From Acheta domesticus (taxonomy: Eukaryota; Arthropoda; Insecta; Orthoptera; Gryllidae), in assembly GCA_031308135.1 (NCBI GenBank), contig JAHLJT010009419.1:179646739-179710738 (forward strand): DNA of 64,000 nucleotides, given 5' to 3'. The translations under genes and the position numbers were made by a program. The notes under the pieces are model-generated. The model was not told the origin of the DNA. It did not search any database and saw only the letters and a program-made list of their open reading frames with translations. Below, piece after piece: positions 1 to 12,002 of the stretch. Position 1 is the first letter of the stretch, and each line of letters starts with the position of its first letter.

Positions 1-299
1 CCAGGCGTCGTGGAAAAATACTGAAGGGGTCGTGTGCAGAGCGGCTACCCAGAGTTGGGGCACACGTGTCCGCGACGAATTATGGAGCGAAGGGTGCCGA
101 CACCGTGGCGCCTCGCCTGGCCCTCGGGTCGCCCCCGTGGCGCCTCGCATCTCTCGCGTCGCCGCCTGCGTGGAGTTATTTTGCGGCAGAATAAACTTGA
201 ATCTATTCGGTATCACTACAATTCATTCACTATAATTTGTGTTATCGATTTCGATTACATGTCGTTGATATCACTTTTTTGCTATAAGATGTTATGGAG

Positions 300-715
300 T
301 ATCCTTCTGATCATAAAGTTAAAGCTGGTTCATGGAGCATGGTCAATGGAATGGAATTATGATTATTGTTTGCCAACGTTTTGGAAAATATATTTCCATT
401 TTCAAGGCCTAATAAAAACAAGGGAATTACAAAGTGTTAATTAAACAAATAAGCAAATTTCACTTACAAAATTACGGCAAACTGAACAATTTTTTTTCTT
501 TTTGAGTTTTAATTCTCGTATAGCGCTCAGTAATTTTTTTACGTAAAATTTGCTTAGTTGTTTAATCTAAACGTTGTAATTCCTTGATCTTGTTCATGTA
601 CAACCCTCATCACAGAAATATGTTTTCCGAAACGTCGGCAAACAATTAGTATTACTTTCAATTGATAAAGCCCCATGAACCAGATATGATTTAAATAATT
701 GTCCATATAATACGT
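300..715. repeat. Foldback (inverted-repeat) element
   Basis: The left arm (about 325-475) read on the minus strand matches the right arm (about 535-690) on the plus strand. Shared stretches are AAATTTGCTTA-TTGTTTAAT, TTTTCCRAAACGTYGGCAAAC and CCATGAACCAG. Arms are about 150 bp, imperfect, with a loop of about 60 bp. No coding content. This is probably a non-autonomous foldback element or two head-to-head copies of a small repeat. Confidence 0.6.
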
Positions 716-834
716 ACTTCGTAATGTTTCTTTTGAATGTATTAATTTTATTACAACGTATAAATACAAAAGAAAACATAATTCAATCCATTTATCAAAC
801 AACCTGTTTTTGGTTTGGACAGCCTACTCAAATT

Positions 835-965
835 AATACCTGCAGTAGCAACAATGATACGGAACAAAACATCACAAAATGGTTTTCCAAAAAGTAGCCC
901 GCACATTAGTCAAGAACAGATTCGCTGGTATAAGACTGTAATAAATTAAATATTTTTACAAAAAT
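835..965 (+). repeat. Short dispersed repeat shared with 24415-24560
   Basis: AGTAGCAACAATGATACGG followed by TTTTCCAAAAAGTAGC and the next ~40 bp resemble 24435-24520, where the order and spacing are the same. This is a small diverged repeat of unknown class. Confidence 0.35.
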
Positions 966-978
966 AAACTTCACGAGT

Positions 979-1170
979 GCCTATCCGATGGCCGAGATCG
1001 CTAGCCCTAGTGCGGTAGCATTCTCGGACCAGAGGATCGCGTGTTCCAGTGCCGCCTCGGACATGGTTGTGTTGTGTATGTTTCTATGCGTGTGTGTCGT
1101 CTATTCATCCGTCATGATCATCATTTCATCTTCCATATCCTCAGGGCTAACAACCCGGGATAAAAGTAGG
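979..1170 (+). repeat. SINE-2 copy (tRNA-derived SINE), diverged
   Basis: Begins GCCTATCCGATGGCCGAGAT and matches the better preserved copy at 56866-57061 through the tRNA-like head (GCCGCCTCGG-CATGGTTGTGT) and the body (CATCATCAT, then GGCTAACAAC). Box B is decayed in this copy. A SINE is a Pol III-derived non-coding retroposon mobilised by a partner LINE. Confidence 0.65.
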
Positions 1171-1254
1171 AACCAGCATGTATGCTTATATGCTGGATAT
1201 TATTTAAAGCACATGTACTCGTAAATATAATAATGTGAACGAATCGCCGCTAAT

Positions 1255-1735
1255 GTAAAAATTACCGACGTGGGAGAAAAGTCAAGTAATTTTTACAAAA
1301 CAAACAGACACAGCAAATATGGGGTTAATATCATCTCATAGATTACATTTAGCACTAACCCTACCAAAAGTTTAAAGAAAAAAATTGGAGCCGTTTTTGA
1401 GAAAATTTTGAAAATGTCCGGGCGGCTTTATGTAAAGTACTCCCAAATTTTGAAGAATGTTTTCAAAATCGCGGCACCTCGAGTGTAACCAGTTCGACCG
1501 GGGAATATTCATTTTGGAAGAAATCGTACTTATGGTTTAGGCGCTAGTATTGTTCAGTTCACAGACGGACGGACGGACGTTTTGAAAAGAACCACTTTCT
1601 CGGTATCAGGGGACCCCAAAACGTGTATTTTCGTTAAAATCTCGAAATCGATTTTCCGCAGCATTTTTTGACAACTTTTCCTATACTACGTATAATTACT
1701 CCGTATATACGTATGTATACGGGGAAGTAAAAAAT
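1255..1735 (-). repeat. Rpt-A copy (terminus on the right)
   Basis: Contains the family landmarks in order: TTTGAGAAAATTTTGAAAATG, GTAAAGTACTCCCAAATTTTG, GGGGAATATTCATTTTGG, GACGGACGGACGG, AGGGGACCCCAAAACG, AAATCTCGAAATCGATTTTC, and the terminal CCGTATATACGTATGTATAC followed by GGGGAAGTAAAAA. Close to the copy at 51175-51620. Confidence 0.85.
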
Positions 1736-4459
1736 ACATGTGCCTGCTACCGAGATAATGAAATTGAGCCCCAATAAATGCAGGGTGCATGCACGCTTGG
1801 TCCAAGGTGGCCTATTCGCGGGCAAAAAAACCTTCACGAATAAAACAATAATATAGTATAGTATCTATACAATACACTTGTTCTTTACATACCAATAATA
1901 TAAAACATCTAATGTTTCTTAACGCAACACGAAAATAACAAATATTTAATGTCGGGAAGCCTCTTCCTTGGACCCTTGTTGTCTCATTAGGTCAGCTGTG
2001 TCGTAAGTAGTGACACTTTGAGTACACACGAGAATTTTGTCGGTACGCGCATTATGAGAATAAGCGGTATAACATAATCATTTATTTACATTTTTCAGCC
2101 AAAATCGATATTGTTGTTTTTGTATTTTCTCAAATTTGTGGTTATTTAATAAAACTATAGACACCTCTCACGTGGCCGAAGATAATGTAGTTTTCTCTGA
2201 ATTTCTGCGGGCATTGGAAATTAGTAATATATGATAGAATTTGCGTTGTCATTTCTCGTGGTTTTTTCCTCCTACTCTCAGTATTTTGTTAAATTAATTT
2301 CGTATTATTTGGTATTTAATAACTCGTACTGCAGTAATCGACTAATGGCGCTACGACGGATACACAGTCATACTCTGACGTGCCTCGGAGCAGGAAGACT
2401 TCAGCTTATTCCTGAGGCGGCGCCACAAAACACGGACATCTGAACATATTTTCAATACCAAAGTACCTTATAGAAGTGTATTTTCTTTACAATCTCGGCG
2501 TCGATTTTTTGTAGCATTCCATTTGGTCCAATATATTATTTATTTCTACTGAATCTTAAAGTATTCTTAGGAATTCCAAAAAACTATACAAGATTTGTAC
2601 CTTGCACATAGTATACTTTCAAGTAAATTGGAATAGCCTCAATTGAATATTTTCTTTACAACTTTTAAATATAGTAGGTTCAAAGGAATCTTGAATCTTG
2701 CGATTTCCTTTTGTTTAGATATACTTGGCACTACATTGAATGTTCAAAATAATGATCCAAGGGCATTATATAATACATTGTGTGGGATTCCCAGGCAAGA
2801 GATAATCAACCGGACATTTCAGTCATTTAGTGGCAACTCGAGGGTGCATCAAGAACCTTGTGAGACTGTCAGTTACTTTTTCCTCATACTCTCTACTTAT
2901 TACGTGATGTTTTGTCACGATTCGTCGCGACGTCAGTACGTCGTGAAAGTGGTGGCGGGAGAATCAATCCAAGTTACGCCATCCTCACAATCGATCCACC
3001 CGCACATTACTTTGTGCGTACACGAGACAGTCGAGAGAGAAGAGACGGCGACAAGGCTATGAAAACAAAATCAACAGCCAAATATGACTAATGAAGTTGA
3101 AACATAAATTGTCCGAGACGGATGTGGTGATGGTAGACCTTTCGTAAAGGAAAGTGTTTTCACTAAGTCTGCACTTTCCTTTTCAAAGCTGACACTTGGG
3201 TCAAAGCTAGATATTTCCATTAAGTGTTATTCAAAGGTGTTTTTGACCATGCACTGGAAAGTTTGAGAAATTATTTTCAGAATTGCAAATAATTTTTTCT
3301 GGTTCCCGAGAAAAGGAATGAAAATAATGAAAGGTGTAAATCTTAAAACCTTAAATGAATGCTAATATTGAAAAAATGAATTAGTATTTTATATAGTTCT
3401 TAAAGTAGTAAAACTATTGGTAATTAAGGTAGAATGTTAAACACATGGCATCGCATGGTCGAATACATACTTAATTATTCATTCTTTTGTCTGTATTCTT
3501 GACGGGTTGATGTTTAGGTACCCTCAGGATTGTATGGAAATGTTACTGTGATCGCGTTGAAAGGAAGGAAGAAAACTTGACATATCATTCAAGATATACT
3601 ATGTCATCCTGACACGACGAAGACGGAAGTCAGCTGGTGAGCGGGATTCGAAGATGATGATGCTTTTCTCTGTCATCTTTTCTACAATCTCGCATATGAC
3701 AAAATATACTCAGTTTTTATCATTGATAAACTATTATTATTAAAACAGTAGAAAACTTGTATGAAGGACGAGAAGTTTCTTAGTGTTTTCATTTTGGGGT
3801 AAAAATTTCGGAGAGATAACATAATTCGGAAGATATTACTGCAAACCTTATATGGTTGTAAGTCTTTAATCATGAAGTAATAATTTCTCGCCCACTAGAT
3901 GCTCACGGTTTATATGAATTTTTATTTAGTCTGTGAGTTTATCAAAGACCTACAATCAGTGTCCAAGACCTCATTAATTGCTCGGTTTTAAGAAAATGAA
4001 AGGACGGAGTTCTACCGTTCAGATCGATGACGAGTGAGAAATTACTTTTCAGGAAGGGTAGGGGATATAAGCGAATATTTGTGCACTGTAAGACGGGAAA
4101 CGCTTTTGGAATAATTCATTCCAAATGCATTCGTTTTAATTTATGTGAATTTTTTATTCTGGATGTGCTATATTGACCCAAATATGAGCTAATTTTGCTA
4201 TTGCTAAATTCTAAAATGTTAATTAAATGTTATTACTACATTACTATGAACTGAAAATCATGTAACTTGATTTCACCTTGTACTGATTCTCCGACACTTC
4301 ATGGTTATCAGACCTTCCTGGTAACGTTTTAAGCAATCCTTGTCAAATTAGTAGCATGGTCAACGGAATGGCTTGGATTGGCCCAACCTCTAAATGTGCT
4401 CGACAGGGTGTGATGAAGTAAGGTTACATTAGGCAATTGGTTTCCTCTCGAGTATGAAT
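1736..4459. other. AT-rich stretch with no supported gene
   Basis: Only short, unrecognisable open frames are present (for example 2643-3062, which is AT-rich with no family resemblance). A Rpt-A-like fragment (CAATCTCGGCGTCGATTTTTTG) occurs near 2490-2515. No RNA gene or clear transposon end was seen. Confidence 0.5.
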
Positions 4460-4690
4460 CGCGCATCTCGGAGCGACAAGATGTTACTGCAAGGCTTTCT
4501 CGCATGACCTTTGCCCAGCGCCGGCGGCGGTGGCAGAGGCAGCGCCAGACAAAGGCGGAAAGGTCACGGGACGTTGTCCGGGGACGCCATGAAGCGCGCT
4601 CCGTTGGTGCAGCCGAGTAGATCAGCTCCCTTGCGCCGCTTCCCGTGAGTCACGGCCGCCTTCGCTTCCTCTCCCACTGTTGGCGGTCGC
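4460..4690. promoter_or_regulatory. CpG-rich island
   Basis: A sharp GC-rich block in AT-rich surroundings with many CpG dinucleotides (for example CCAGCGCCGGCGGCGG and GAAGCGCGCTCCG). No convincing exon: frames are short and broken. It may be a promoter or a relic of a GC-rich repeat. The function is inferred from composition only. Confidence 0.35.
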
Positions 4691-6589
4691 GCGCGCAAGG
4701 AATGCACCTAGTGAGGGGGCTCGTATTTCCAATGCAGAGGAGACTCGCTGCTCCACGTTTGGATTATCTAAGATCTCGATGAATGCGAACTACTTGCTGG
4801 GCTTTTTTCAGCTTGAACATATTCTGAAATATACAAAGACCCTTGTCTATAATACCTTTCATCACATTATCGTGTGAACAATGTAAAAATTGTACTTGTA
4901 TTTAATATTTTTCGTTTCTGTCTATATTATAAGTATATTCTGTCTATATGAAGCTATTATTTAAAAGATTTCTGTCTTATAAATGATGGACTAACTGATG
5001 ATATATATTAGTAAAAGTTATACATTTCTTAGAATATTTAGTAAACTCTTTTGACGTTTGCATTGCATATTTTTATCCTACATTTATTACTGTATTCGTT
5101 TTAACACAGCAAAAATTCACACGAAGAAAGAAATGTTTCGTAAGTGCGTTTTAGTGTGTTTCTTAAGGAATCATGATGTCGTATCCACGGTACATGTGCT
5201 GCCTCTGCGTCATTAAATATGAAATACAAATTTTCATGTAATATTTATAGAAATTTTTCCTTTGTCTTTCTATTTCCTTCTACTTAAATTCATTATCGAT
5301 GTTGTAAAGTCTGAATTACGTGTATTATTTTTTAATTTTTGTAAGATTATAGGTGCTTCTCGACAGCCAATAATATGCTGCTACAGCATCACCTACGTCT
5401 TCTTCTTCACGGGTTAGGCAGGGCTACCTGTTCCGGAAATCATCATCTCGTCGGACGACCGATACTCCTTCGGCGGCTGGTTTGTAGTGCATTGCCAGTC
5501 GAGGAAATCGGATTCTGTTCCTTCGCTCCAGATGACTGTTCCAGTTCATTTTAGTGTCACTGATCTTCTGAAGATTAAATGTCTATATCTCTTTACGTAT
5601 TTCTTCTCTCTTAATTTTTTCATATCGAGTACACCCTTTTACAGCTCTACGATATCTCATTTTTTGCGGCTCTCACTATATTTATTTCTCTTTTTGAGAG
5701 ATCTCCCATGTAATAATATTGGTATTGTTCATATAGAACTTAAGTCTGGTTTCCTTTCTTGTTTTACATTTCAAGGTTCTATGAATTGTCCCACAAATGC
5801 GTTTAAACTTGTTTAATTAGTTTCTGACATCTATCTGGAGTGACATGATCTCTTCTCAAGTAGTTAAAAGTGGGCATTTATTCTACAGTCTTCCCATTTA
5901 ATAATATTTTTGTTCTGAAATCATCACGTACGTGTGATAATTTTTCTACTGGGCGCTGGTGGTAGAGCACAAACTCCAGTCGGCGCAGTGCAGCATTTGT
6001 CCTGTCGTAACGTGACATATTTTATTTTGAATTCTATTGAAACTTAGAATAAAATAAAATATTAGTCATAACTGTGAAGAAACTTCATCACTTCAAGGAA
6101 GATACCTTCGTCTTGTAAAAAATCTCTTTATCATCTTGTAAAATCAATTTTTAATATTGGCCTAATTAAACATTATTTTTTTCATATGTATGAAAAAGTG
6201 GATTTCAGTCAAAATTTGACGGCAAGACTGAGCATAAAATTACAAAAATGTCACTTATTGATCTTTGCAGTTTAAAAACCTGGACTGTTGTAACTTTACA
6301 CCCACAAGCTTACTGGCGCGAGGCGAAACGAGAACTGCTTTCGATTGATACACTCGACCGACTCGCACAACAAAACAAAGGAATGAGAACTGACAAGCGT
6401 CCATTCTATGCATCGTCAGATATTATTAACATTTAATGCTCAGTACAAAATCTGTCAATAAGAGCAAGCGATCACACATCTAAGACCCCCTGCCTTTCAT
6501 TAAAAAAAAATACGAAATTTGATTGGACAGAATGCGCAAACGACTTTCTAAACGATAACACTTAGGGTTTCAAACTCATCGAAATAAAA
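4691..6589. other. Mostly AT-rich, no gene; possible retroposon 3' end at 5340-5530
   Basis: Between 5340 and 5530, read on the minus strand, a moderate-GC block ends GCCCTGCCTAACCCGTGAAG followed by AAGAAG. This resembles the 28020-28078 segment (GACGCCTAATCCTTGAAGTG then GAAGAAGAAGAA) and suggests a retroposon 3' end with a GAA-type tail. The rest of the stretch shows nothing recognisable. Confidence 0.3.
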
Positions 6590-6890
6590 TGTTAAAAATA
6601 TACTTGTGGTCCCTATCCAGCAGGCGCTTAGTGTGGCGGTGTCCACCCCTGATTCCCCACGAGTTGCCACGCCTCCTCCAGTGGTCAGCGCCGCCTGCGC
6701 TGTAGGCCAGTAGTCTGCGCGGCGCGGCGCGGGGGGCGGGGCGGCCTTCGGTGGCGCAATGAAGCCGTTTGGGTGCGGGCGCGCGCGCAGACCACCTGCG
6801 GGACCGGAGGACGGACGCTTCTGCGCCAGAGGGCATCTCCGCCACCCCCCTCCTCCCCCTTAGCCTGCCACGCTCCGCGGGTCAGTGTTG
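6590..6890. promoter_or_regulatory. CpG-rich island with GCGCGGCGCGGCGCGG core
   Basis: GC-rich block with a GCGCGGCGCGG core near 6715-6735 and GGGCGGGGCGG Sp1-like boxes. The open frames on the minus strand here are products of composition. The same GCGCGGCGCGG core recurs in the islands at 16.8, 36.9 and 59.9 kb. Promoter activity is inferred, not shown. Confidence 0.35.
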
Positions 6891-7234
6891 CCACCTCGTA
6901 AATAATGGAATGCGTGATATTTTCCTCGGATAATACCGTTTTGGAGATTCATTTCTACTACGAAATTATAATTTTATATTATTTTCAAAGCGGCACAGAT
7001 TTCTTTTTTCATTTGGAGTACGGGATATCAAATATTCACAGACTTAACACACAGTCCCTCAAATGCTTTTACTATCCACTTCCCTACTCACACATATTGG
7101 CAGCCCACCTTTGAGCACTGATCTTTATTTACAATATTCATGTTGTTAATATTTTAAAATATTGTTTTAAAAGAAGCGGTTATACATTATTTTGTTATTA
7201 CTCTTTATTACTTCACTTTAATGTTACCATTTTA

Positions 7235-7372
7235 TTAGAGGGCCCCGTTATTCGATCAGTCTCACGACACCTTAAAATATCAATTCTGTTCTGTCCCCAT
7301 TGAACTGAGATTTAAACCCATTACCAAGAGATGGAAGGCTAAGTCTGACTGCTACACCGCGGGTTCGTCAGT
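7235..7372 (-). repeat. tRNA-like SINE fragment
   Basis: Read on the minus strand: CCGCGGTGTAGCAGTCAGAC resembles a box A region, and ATGGGTTTAAATCTCAG lies at box B spacing, followed by a non-tRNA body ending near CGAATAACGGGGCC. It does not fold as an intact tRNA, so a SINE head is the better reading. Confidence 0.4.
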
Positions 7373-7479
7373 TTTAGAATAAGTTAATATAATGTAAAAA
7401 CCATAATAATGTAATAAATAATTAATATAATAAATTGTATCCCACAATACCCATAATTTTCCCGGGGGTAGTGGCAACA

Positions 7480-7725
7480 CTGGCGCGGCAGTCATCGGTT
7501 CGGAAGCTTCGAGAGTTGTAAGCGCGCGGAATGCGAATGGCGGGCGCGCCCGAAGGCCCGGATTTTGGCCTTAGAGCCGCGGAAGACGCCGCGCCGTGAC
7601 CCGTACGTGCGCGACCTTTGGGCAGATGGCTGCCGCCGCCCCCAGCCTCTGCCGGTCGCTGGCACGCGCAACCTCGCCTTCCGACAACGCGCCGGAAGCG
7701 GTGCTCGTCTCCACAGGTGGGTCAA
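7480..7725 (+). promoter_or_regulatory. CpG island with candidate first exon
   Basis: Dense CpG (for example GTAAGCGCGCGGAATGCG and GGCGGGCGCGCCCG). GC falls abruptly just after the CAG|GTGGGT donor at 7716/7717. This is the most promoter-like of the islands on the left because the GC edge coincides with a splice donor. Confidence 0.4.
7626..7716 (+). CDS. Candidate first coding exon in a CpG island (unknown protein)
   Basis: Seen: ATG in a good context (GGCAGATGG) inside the CpG-rich block at 7480-7725. It opens 30 codons reading MAAAAPSLCRSLARATSPSD and then NAPEAVLVST, ending at a strong donor, CAG|GTGGGT. The frame stays open upstream to about 7596. The layout (GC-rich leader, Ala/Ser-rich N-terminus, abrupt fall in GC after the donor) is typical of a first exon. 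I recognise no family, and an Arg-rich N-terminus could equally be a targeting peptide. No downstream exon was identified; a SINE-2 head begins 70 bp after the donor. It could be chance. Confidence 0.28.
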
Positions 7726-7786
7726 AGACACGTGAATATACTGGCGCAATTATTTCCCTTAATTGCACAAGACGACGACAATGACT

Positions 7787-7880
7787 GCCGATACGGATAC
7801 CTGAAGTCGCTAAGTGCAGTGTCGATCTTGGACGGGAAGGATGGCGGGTTCGAGTCCCGCCTCGGGCTTGCATACATAAA
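7787..7880 (+). repeat. SINE-2 head fragment
   Basis: Begins GCCGATACGGATACCTGAAG and has an intact box B (GGGTTCGAGTCCCGCCTCGGG, first 20 of which match the copies at 38.4 and 56.9 kb). It then diverges, so the 3' body is missing. Confidence 0.6.
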
Positions 7881-8944
7881 TTGTGTATATATTTGTGCTG
7901 TCTTTAACTGCAGTTATCCCAAAAGGAAAATAAAAACTTCAAAGTGGTTGTTACATGACCCAGTAATTAAAAAGCGACCTTAAAAAAATAGAATAAAATT
8001 TTAAAAAAACGACAGTGATGAGATAAGGTCTCGAGTCGTTTCTTGAGTCACCAAAACTAATTATGTCAACTTTTAAAAAGGAAATACTTGCACTTGTGCG
8101 AACATTCCACACTTTTTACATTGTTTACGTTGAAAGAGCTTCAGACCGGAACCCAACATCTGTCGTTTTCGACAAACCGCTCTTCGGAATGCGGGTGCCG
8201 CCCCCTCCTAAAAAAAGAAACAGGACGCCCAAAGAGGTCTAATTTTGTGAATTACAGCATGAAAAACATAACTCTGGTTTCAGGGTCACGGAAACTGGAT
8301 TTCGAGAGCCAAAAACGCATAGTTTCCGATATAAGCAAGATTGTAACGTGCGTGTTGCACCGTATCGTATGTTGCAGGTTGCACGTGCACGTGATATGTT
8401 TTCATATCATCCTTTGCTAAATTTGGCGACTTAAATCTGTTTAATGCACGCCAATAAAGCAATTCTCTATTCAGGGTTTTGTCACAATATTGCAAATATA
8501 GTGCATAAAAATATTAAATATAGTGCATAAATAATGCAAAATCGTCATATTTTCTTGAAATACTACAATATATTATGGGGGAAATCTTGCTTTCTGTCTG
8601 CTGCATGGGCCGGCAATTTTCCTACTTGAAAGATTTAACATTTTACTTTCTTCAAAAATGCGGTAAAATTTCATTACCTCGTTTTTGTATTCTTCGCAAA
8701 GATACAAACATACGTACATATATCATATGCAAACTGGATTTCAAGATTTTATTTTGGAATTAAATAAAGATGTTACTGAAAAATTCGGAACAAGTTCATA
8801 AAACTTTCCAAATAATTTGAATGGATACAATACTGCAATTTGCGTACATCAATGTGAACTACCTACAACATATTAGCTGTCTGAAAGACAACAATATTCC
8901 TGGCAATTCCTGACCTGGGGTGATCTCCCGTTAGTTTAGTTGTT

Positions 8945-9310
8945 TTTTTTAGTTAATGCCTTATTTTACGTGGCGAGACTCGGGCCATCAGGCCCGCTCT
9001 TCCGTCTGACCACGCAAATTTCGCTACGCTCCTTTCACCTAGCGGAGAAAAGAAGGTATTATCTCGGGCGACGAAACAGGCGATTTGAATCTAGCTCAGA
9101 GGCGTCATTTAGGCTTGAGGATCTTTTACATGCAAGTAAATCTACTAACATGGGACAGCCGGCTTTACTTCCCCTCCGAAGGAAGGCGTACGAAGGATTT
9201 AAACACCCGTTCTAAAAACAGTCGGGCATCGGTTAAGAACGAATGTCTAAGGCTGACGCTCCAATGGTGACTCACGCCTTTACACGAAAATGTCTCGGAG
9301 GTTCTTCCAT
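8945..9310 (-). repeat. Moderate-GC repeat-like block, class unknown
   Basis: A compositionally distinct block in AT-rich DNA with phrases such as CGGGCCATCAGGCCCGCTC (a small palindrome) and CTTTACTTCCCCTCCGAAGG. Its appearance suggests a decayed retroposon, but no second copy exists in the window and no protein domain is visible. Confidence 0.25.
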
Positions 9311-9559
9311 TACTCGAGTGGATTGACCACAGTCTGAGGCAAAAGAAATTTAGTATATTAACTCGTAAGGATGAACAGCTGATAAAAGGAAATTTGCTAT
9401 CAGAGCGAATCTCTAAAATATTGATAACTAGAAATGAAGCTGGAAAGGTGAAATGAAACAGGGAAGGCGCTGAAGTTCCGTTTTTGTACAGTATACACCT
9501 AAACAATTACTAGCGATTACTCACTATTGCGTTTCTGCGTAGTTCATCGGGTAGCTTGT

Positions 9560-9680
9560 TTATTTGCTCTTTGCGTCGTTCCCGCCCCCGCCCCGCCCCG
9601 CACCCGCGCCGACCTCCCGCGTGGCCCTTGACGCGCGCAGCGTTAGAATGGCGCATTAGGCCGCACTCTGAGGCAGCTTC
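9560..9680. promoter_or_regulatory. GC-box-rich short island
   Basis: CCCGCCCCCGCCCCGCCCCG gives overlapping Sp1-type GC boxes, followed by GACGCGCGCAGCG. The neighbourhood is AT-rich. No exon is apparent. Confidence 0.3.
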
Positions 9681-9837
9681 CGCCTTCCACGACTAAGAAT
9701 ATCCGACCTTACCACCCACAGTTCAGACTTGCGTCTGATCGCCACGATGCAGGAAATGAGGGGACGAAAGGAGGTTCGTTTTTACGAAAAGTCTGCCAGA
9801 AAAAGAAAAGTAACAAAATTTTCGAATTATCTTCATC

Positions 9838-9980
9838 AGATTAGGTGGCTCAGGGTAGCAACTGATGTCACTGCAGCGTCTCGAACCGAAGAGGTCTTGG
9901 TAGAAGGTATCTGGTTAGTGGAAAACACACTATCGAATGGAAAAGTCGGCATCAGAGCTCTCCATCCAGGGTTTTCTGTG
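9838..9980 (+). repeat. SINE-1 head fragment
   Basis: GGTGGCTCAGGGTAGCAACT followed by GATGTCACTGCAG matches the head of the copy at 49985-50395 read on the minus strand (ATGGCTCAGGGCGTCAACTG then ATGTCACGACAG). The 3' part is not recognisable. Confidence 0.5.
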
Positions 9981-11423
9981 GAAAAGGGAATAGCACCGTC
10001 ACCGCCCGAGCTAAAACAGTGCCCTACAATTACGGGACTAATAACCTAGCAGTTGATGCATACGGAAACACTAATCAATCAGTAGAACTAGTTTTCGAAC
10101 ACCGCATCGTAGTGGTAAACATTATAGGTTAGTACCTGGTACCTTGTTTGCCTCTGAAGTCGTGAAGTTGGACACAGGAGTATGTGTTAATGGCACCATG
10201 GAAAAAATCTTTCTTCCAAGTGATATTATACAAGAGGCAGAAAACGATTGTCAAAACTTGTTTCCTGAGAAATAAAAACTGAAATACGAAAATCAATATA
10301 CGCACTTTGTAAATTGGCGAAAAATACGGAGAATTTAAGGTGACAATGAACAGATACACCTCAAGTTAGATAAATACAAGATTATCCATTTTGAGCGCCT
10401 CATATGTTTCAAATCTATAGTTAATCATTTCATTATGTAGCTCGCTTACATTCATATTTTAGCGACCTAAACCTGAGACCGTAATTCCTACAGAAATCTT
10501 GATATAGTGGCTCCTCATTAATGAACGCCTTTGAAATAGGGTCTTCCACCTTCTTGGCTGCTTCTTATCGTCTTCTCGCTTTCTGGCGCTTTATGCAGCC
10601 ATTGCCACCGACTGCTCAATAAAACTGTTTGTTCCTCGAGATCTTTTCCGACTTTAGGACATTGGTAAGTAGTTTTCTCACATTCCACGTATATCATCAT
10701 TGCCTTTATTATTCTAATAAATCAGGAAAATCAGTAATTCATATATATTTTTCTCAGTGATTCAGGATAATAAAACCGCTTTACTTATTTTCTAAACCAA
10801 GAGAATATTAGGTGTTTGAAATCAAAAATACTCAATTAGTTCAGTTTTCAGCCCTGGTTGAGAAGGAATGCTTCCCTGCAAGGATGACCAGTCACATCTA
10901 TAGTGTCCGGCGTCGAATCACAATGGCTTAAGTTATTCAAACGGTCATATCGGAGAGATGTGAATTTGACGAAAGAAAGAATGCATTAAAATAATTTGCA
11001 TGTGAATTGACCCAAGAAAACATAATTATGCCTGCAATTACACCAAATGGAAAGTCCAGACATTTCTTTTGTGGACCATGTGCTTTACAAGCAGTTTTCG
11101 CCAGAAATCCTAGCAACTTTTGACAAATGATAATACAAGAGTGACCACTCCGTGAGGCACAATAGCTGTAGCTACATTTCGTGCAGTGAAAATCAATGTG
11201 TGCTTCTGTGAAATCTCATTACATGTACTTCAGCAAAGCAAAAGTGAAACAATTGATTAAAATGTGATTTATTTAAAAGGTTATTGCAAGATGTTAGCTC
11301 AAAATTTTAATCTTCATTTCGGTGAGGGCTTGCCTCTTAGTGACGTTAGGGAATGCACAATAGGCCGAATAAAATAGATTTATCTTTTAAATTAACTTCT
11401 TGCATTAAGCTCTTATAAATATA
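9981..11423. other. No feature recognised
   Basis: AT-rich sequence without coding signatures, RNA genes or clear repeat ends. Short open frames at 9729-10049 and 10518-10700 resemble nothing known. Confidence 0.5.
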
Positions 11424-11608
11424 CAGTAATCCCGCATTAACACGAATTCCGTGAGACCGAAGTAATCGGGGTTCGTGCTATAAAACTTCGTGTTATCCCA
11501 GTATTATAAATGTCCGTATTACCGTAAACCCATCCCGGGACCGAAATTTTGTTTGGGTTACGGCGAAATTCGTGTTAAGCGAGTTTTTCTGCTAACGAGG
11601 ATTTACTG
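11424..11608. mobile_element. Tigger/pogo-like MITE
   Basis: A 185-bp element starts CAGTAATCCCGCATTAACAC and ends, read inward on the minus strand, CAGTAAATCCTCGTTAGCAG. TA dinucleotides flank both ends. CAGT...-type inverted termini with TA target duplication are characteristic of pogo/Tigger (Tc1-mariner superfamily) non-autonomous elements. It has no coding capacity and would depend on a transposase elsewhere. Confidence 0.7.
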
Positions 11609-12002
11609 TAATATATTTTGATGTTTACTCCTCTAAAATCACATGTGTGACGTCTGAAGTACTTTGATCTTGAGAACTCTCATTTATAAGTTAAGAAATA
11701 TTTCGTTTAGTTAAGTTTAATTTCTTTTCCTAAGAAAATAAATTTTGGAGAAAACTTAATACAGTCATTAGATCGTCAAATAAAACGGCCTGATATTGAA
11801 TAAAATTTCCTTTATTAATGATATGTAATACGATTTTTCGGTTGAAGTCAAAAGGGCTATGACTGACGTCCAATCCAGCCACGCCTTTGGGATGATTTAT
11901 TTCATCGCCATGGTTTATTTCAGATATTTGAAATAGTGTATCAAATGCATTTTAATAAGCTGGCAAATAATTGAAAAATAGGTCAACAGTATTATGTTCT
12001 TA

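Noticed and set aside
3095..3180. Minus-strand VYHHH that resembles part of the elongase histidine box
   Set aside because: The HxxHH spacing is absent (Lys at the first His position), the flanks are not elongase-like and the frame stops shortly after.
7845..7865. Perfect tRNA box B, suggesting a tRNA gene (also at 33143, 38440, 50951, 56932)
   Set aside because: Acceptor and anticodon arms do not pair and shared non-tRNA bodies follow; these are SINE heads.
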